A stretch of DNA of 64,000 nt from Gracilimonas sp046602855. Its GTDB lineage: Bacteria; Bacteroidota; Rhodothermia; Balneolales; Balneolaceae. The notes beneath the pieces were generated by a model. The model did not search any database. It saw only the letters and a list, made by a program, of their open reading frames with translations, and was not told where the DNA came from. The stretch covers positions 558,001 through 622,000 of the forward strand of contig NZ_JBKINJ010000001.1 in assembly GCF_046602855.1 (NCBI RefSeq), written 5' to 3'. The translations under genes and the position numbers were made by a program. Shown in pieces: positions 61,401-64,000 of this stretch (position 1 is the first letter of the stretch; the number at the start of each line of letters is the position of its first letter).

Positions 61401-63755
61401 CTATTCGTCTTCGGGGAGATTGAAATCCACATTGGTCCGGTAGTCACCTAACAGGTGTTCTGCAAAGTAGTACCACATCATACGCTGAAAGTACGGATTG
61501 TAAGGTCCGAAACCATGTCGGCGTCCCGGCAGTACCATCATATCAAAACGTTTTCCGGCTTTGATGAGGGCATCGGCAAGACGAAGGGTATTGGCCGGAT
61601 GTACATTATTATCCATATCACCATGAACCAGCAGGAGGTGCCCTTTTAAATTCTCAGCCAGTGCGGCATTGGTCTCAACAGGGGCATGAAAGGTGATCTC
61701 TTCTTTTTCAACCTCCACGCTGTCCTCGTTCATTTCGGTAACCGTTTTGCGGTTTTCCTTCACACCACTGTGTACTTCACCCCACCAGATGTTATAAATA
61801 TTGTTGTCGTGATTACCTGCAGAAGAAACAGCTACATCATAAAAGTCAGGGTAGGTGAGAAGGGCGGCAGTACTCATAAATCCGCCGCCGGAATGCCCAA
61901 AGATCCCGACTTTATTTTGATCAATGAATGAATGTCTGGAAGCGAGTTGTTCTATTCCGTATTTATTATCTGCCAGCGGATAGTCCCTCATATCTCCATA
62001 TCCGAAGTTGTGATAATACTTGGAGCGAATAGGACTGCCGCCACGCTGACCAAAAGCAACTACCACAAAACCAAGCTGAGAGAGGGACTGATTTCTACCG
62101 GTCGAACCGGTCACTGAGAAACTGGTGGGGAAAGGTTCAGTCTGAGGTCCCGGATATACATAGGCAATGATGGGGTAGCTTTTGTCTGAATCAAAATCGA
62201 AAGGTTTCCACATCACGCCATATAGATCGGTGGCCCCGTCTGCAGCTTTCACCGTAATTTCTTCGGGAGCCTGCCAGCCAATTTCTGCTGCTGCTTTTAT
62301 ATCTACCTGTTGCAGCTGTAAGGTGACTTCTCCGACAGCATTTCTGACTACAGTAGTGGTAGGCTGATCCACTTTGGAATAATTATCGACAAAGTAATTG
62401 CCATCCTCGGAAGGAGAGATATTATGGTTGGCCTCTTCAGGTGTCAAATGTCTGAATCTGGATCCGTCAAAACGAACCGAGTAAAGGTTTTCAAAATAGG
62501 GATTTTGACCGGCTTCACGTCCGTAGGCAGAGAAATAAATGGTTTGAGCCGTGGTGTCGATCTTAGCGATGTCACCGACAGTGTAGTAACCTGATGTGAT
62601 CTCATTTTTAAGATTGCCTTCACTGTCGTAGCGATAAAGTTGGCCCCATCCGGTGCGCTCGCTCCACCAGATAAATTCTTCCCCTTCATTAATGATGGCC
62701 AGCTGAGCATAGCGGGTATTGAAATACGGTTTACTTTCCTCCGAAAACAAGACTTCGACCTCACCGCTGCCGGTATTGGCTTTAAGCACATCGATCTTGC
62801 TCCAAGTTCGGTCTCTTCTGAGGATATAAAGAAAATCGGACGTGTCGGTTTCGAAGATGCCACCGCCATTGAAGTAGGCGCCACCAAGGGATTGATCTTC
62901 CCACTTATCGGTATCAAGGGTTACAGAGGTTTCAGCTTCAGGATCGAAGACCTTGATCTCATCTATGAAGATGTCCTCTTCTCCGGGCATTGGATATTTG
63001 TAGGTTTCAAGCGTAGGTCTGTCGCCTGAGGAATCAATGACCCAGAGATCTTTGACCTTTCGCTTATCCTGACGCTTGACCCAGAATTTTTCAGAGTCTT
63101 CAAACCAGTTCACGTTAGCTTCGAGCCGTTTGTTTGAGGTGGTGTCATCATCCTCATCCTGATAGCTGAACCAAAGTTCACCATCATCGGTAAGTTGAAT
63201 TTCAGTACTGTCTTCATCATCAGCACGCATCACGTAAAGGTTGTGATCTTTTGCAAAGGCGATCCACGTACTGTCGGGTGAATAGGTAGCCCAATTCTCA
63301 TCTTTCTCCTCTTTCAGGGAATCCCCTTTGATCAGATCATTCCCATTGAGGTTATAGGTGAACTCGATACTGTCTACATGAAAGGTAAAGCGTTCTTTGT
63401 CGGTGTCGTACTCAAAGTCATTCAGGTCCAAATCCTTGGAGTTGAAGGGACGTTCAAAGATCAGGCTAAGCTGAGAGGCCATATCCTCCTGATCGAACAG
63501 CAGTCTTTGAGAAGGTTGTGCTGCGTCTACGTAGTACCAATTCTTACCGTTATTATTTTCGTAGGTGTACCAGAAGCGATCGGTGTCTTCGATCCAGCGT
63601 GGATAGACAGAGGTGTTACCGACCAGTTTTCCCATCTTTTCGCCGGTAAAGCGTTCTGCGGCTTCAAAGTTGGCTTGCTGAGCCAAAGAAAAGGTTGACA
63701 TCCCAAACATGAGCAAGGCAATGGGTAGCAGTGATTTTAAAGATCTAATGAGCAT
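61401..63755 (-). CDS. S9 family (DPP IV-like) prolyl oligopeptidase
   Basis: 784 aa with signal peptide (ends FSLAQQ, about 26). The N-terminal two thirds form an eight-bladed beta-propeller (DPPIV_N), the C-terminal third the alpha/beta hydrolase. Nucleophile in GIFGHSGGGFMS (near 616-627), Asp in LLVHGDMDNNVHP (near 713) and His in LPGRRHGFGPYN (near 745). This is a secreted serine peptidase of DPP IV/acylaminoacyl type, cutting after Pro or Ala. A close paralogue follows in tandem at the window edge. Confidence 0.93.
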   Translation of the reverse strand: MLIRSLKSLLPIALLMFGMSTFSLAQQANFEAAERFTGEKMGKLVGNTSVYPRWIEDTDRFWYTYENNNGKNWYYVDAAQPSQRLLFDQEDMASQLSLIFERPFNSKDLDLNDFEYDTDKERFTFHVDSIEFTYNLNGNDLIKGDSLKEEKDENWATYSPDSTWIAFAKDHNLYVMRADDEDSTEIQLTDDGELWFSYQDEDDDTTSNKRLEANVNWFEDSEKFWVKRQDKRKVKDLWVIDSSGDRPTLETYKYPMPGEEDIFIDEIKVFDPEAETSVTLDTDKWEDQSLGGAYFNGGGIFETDTSDFLYILRRDRTWSKIDVLKANTGSGEVEVLFSEESKPYFNTRYAQLAIINEGEEFIWWSERTGWGQLYRYDSEGNLKNEITSGYYTVGDIAKIDTTAQTIYFSAYGREAGQNPYFENLYSVRFDGSRFRHLTPEEANHNISPSEDGNYFVDNYSKVDQPTTTVVRNAVGEVTLQLQQVDIKAAAEIGWQAPEEITVKAADGATDLYGVMWKPFDFDSDKSYPIIAYVYPGPQTEPFPTSFSVTGSTGRNQSLSQLGFVVVAFGQRGGSPIRSKYYHNFGYGDMRDYPLADNKYGIEQLASRHSFIDQNKVGIFGHSGGGFMSTAALLTYPDFYDVAVSSAGNHDNNIYNIWWGEVHSGVKENRKTVTEMNEDSVEVEKEEITFHAPVETNAALAENLKGHLLLVHGDMDNNVHPANTLRLADALIKAGKRFDMMVLPGRRHGFGPYNPYFQRMMWYYFAEHLLGDYRTNVDFNLPEDE

Positions 63756-63851
63756 GAGAATGAGTTAAGTTTATTGTTCGACCCAAGTAAAGAGTTTTTA
63801 TTGTAAAATTTATATAAATGTAAATCTGAATAAATTAGACGGATAAAAAAA

Positions 63852-63876
63852 GCCGAAGCAGTTTCCCACTTCGGCG
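63852..63876 (-). terminator. intrinsic terminator of the second S9 peptidase gene
   Basis: GCCGAAG (63852-63858) pairs with CTTCGGC (63869-63875) and runs into TTTTTTTATCC on the minus strand. Sequence and position copy the terminator at 61333, with a few changes in the stem. Confidence 0.78.
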
Positions 63877-63907
63877 TTGAATGTTCATTGTTCGATGTTG
63901 AAAAGTT

Positions 63908-64000
63908 CTACTCGTCTTCGGGGAGATTAAAATCCACATTAGTCCGGTAATCACCCAGCAGATGCTGCGCAAAGTAGTACCATTTCTGCCGCTCAAAATA
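63908..64000 (-). CDS. C-terminal end of a second S9 peptidase (cut by the window edge)
   Basis: The last 30 codons read YFERQKWYYFAQHLLGDYRT, then NVDFNLPEDE and a TAG stop (63908-63910). The first peptidase ends YFQRMMWYYFAEHLLGDYRT, then NVDFNLPEDE, so this is a tandem paralogue. The downstream non-coding bases are also conserved. The gene continues beyond the window. Confidence 0.88.
   Translation of the reverse strand, partial: YFERQKWYYFAQHLLGDYRTNVDFNLPEDE

Noticed and set aside
1..64000. tRNA, rRNA, known riboswitches and integrase or recombinase genes
   Set aside because: I looked for T-loop-like motifs, known leader patterns and tyrosine or serine recombinase motifs and saw none; a computed search could still find a small RNA.

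Overview
The window looks like the chromosome of a marine, aerobic member of the Bacteroidota/Balneolota/Rhodothermota group, with a Balneolaceae-like bacterium as my best guess. The basis is gene content: YceI proteins, MutS-like membrane ATPase, DUF3108, HU-HIG, S9 peptidases, azurin, glgA-glgC, many lipoproteins, and few genes with a clear Shine-Dalgarno. This placement is inference. No rRNA or tRNA gene and no CRISPR array was seen.

The left two thirds (1-41.6 kb) is mostly ordinary chromosome. In order it holds: a broken SDR gene at the left edge, azurin, an oxidoreductase, an RhlE-type helicase, a three-gene minus-strand operon (LciB-like carbonic anhydrase candidate, propeller lipoprotein, GAF histidine kinase), a DeaD helicase behind a 667-nt leader, hisI, a folE-cysS-yidD operon, Dabb and Smr proteins, an esterase and a membrane MutS-like ATPase. 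Then come YceI plus an outer-membrane barrel protein, a 44-bp perfect palindrome, hisN overlapping a catalytically dead M1-peptidase homologue, an ice-binding (DUF3494) lipoprotein beside an AraC regulator, a NatAB-type ABC exporter, glgA-glgC, sucD, a proline iminopeptidase-like hydrolase, a methyltransferase, an amidohydrolase and a large PAS histidine kinase.

From about 41.6 to 57 kb the window changes character. It is rich in dispersed repeats, and nearly all genes from 44.3 kb onward lie on the minus strand. Six attC-like sites lie immediately 3' of genes typical of integron cassettes: a Vat-like acetyltransferase, a serine hydrolase, a CPBP protease, MazEF and two secreted hypotheticals. 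For three cassettes the R'' box at the 3' end is the complement of the sequence at that cassette's own 5' boundary. Both cassette runs start at the same 82-bp element, which ends at a G|TT junction. No integrase gene is visible, so this looks like a cassette cluster lacking an integrase (CALIN-type). Between the two runs lie an aldo/keto reductase, a small membrane protein with an 87-nt duplication, and a GC-rich barrel protein of foreign appearance.

The right end (57-64 kb) holds a tightly overlapped Spx-like/DUF3108/dut operon, an MFS transporter, a REP-associated Y1 transposase flanked by its REP-like elements (a third copy lies 27 kb away), and two tandem S9 peptidase genes, the second cut by the window edge.

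Four repeat families recur. F1 is a roughly 45-100 bp palindromic element built from TATCCAACATCCAAC-like units, mostly placed on or beside stop codons. F2 is a roughly 75 bp double-hairpin REP element linked to the Y1 transposase. F3 is a 96-124 bp MITE-like element with GGTCATT/AATGACC ends. F4 is the 82-bp cassette leader.
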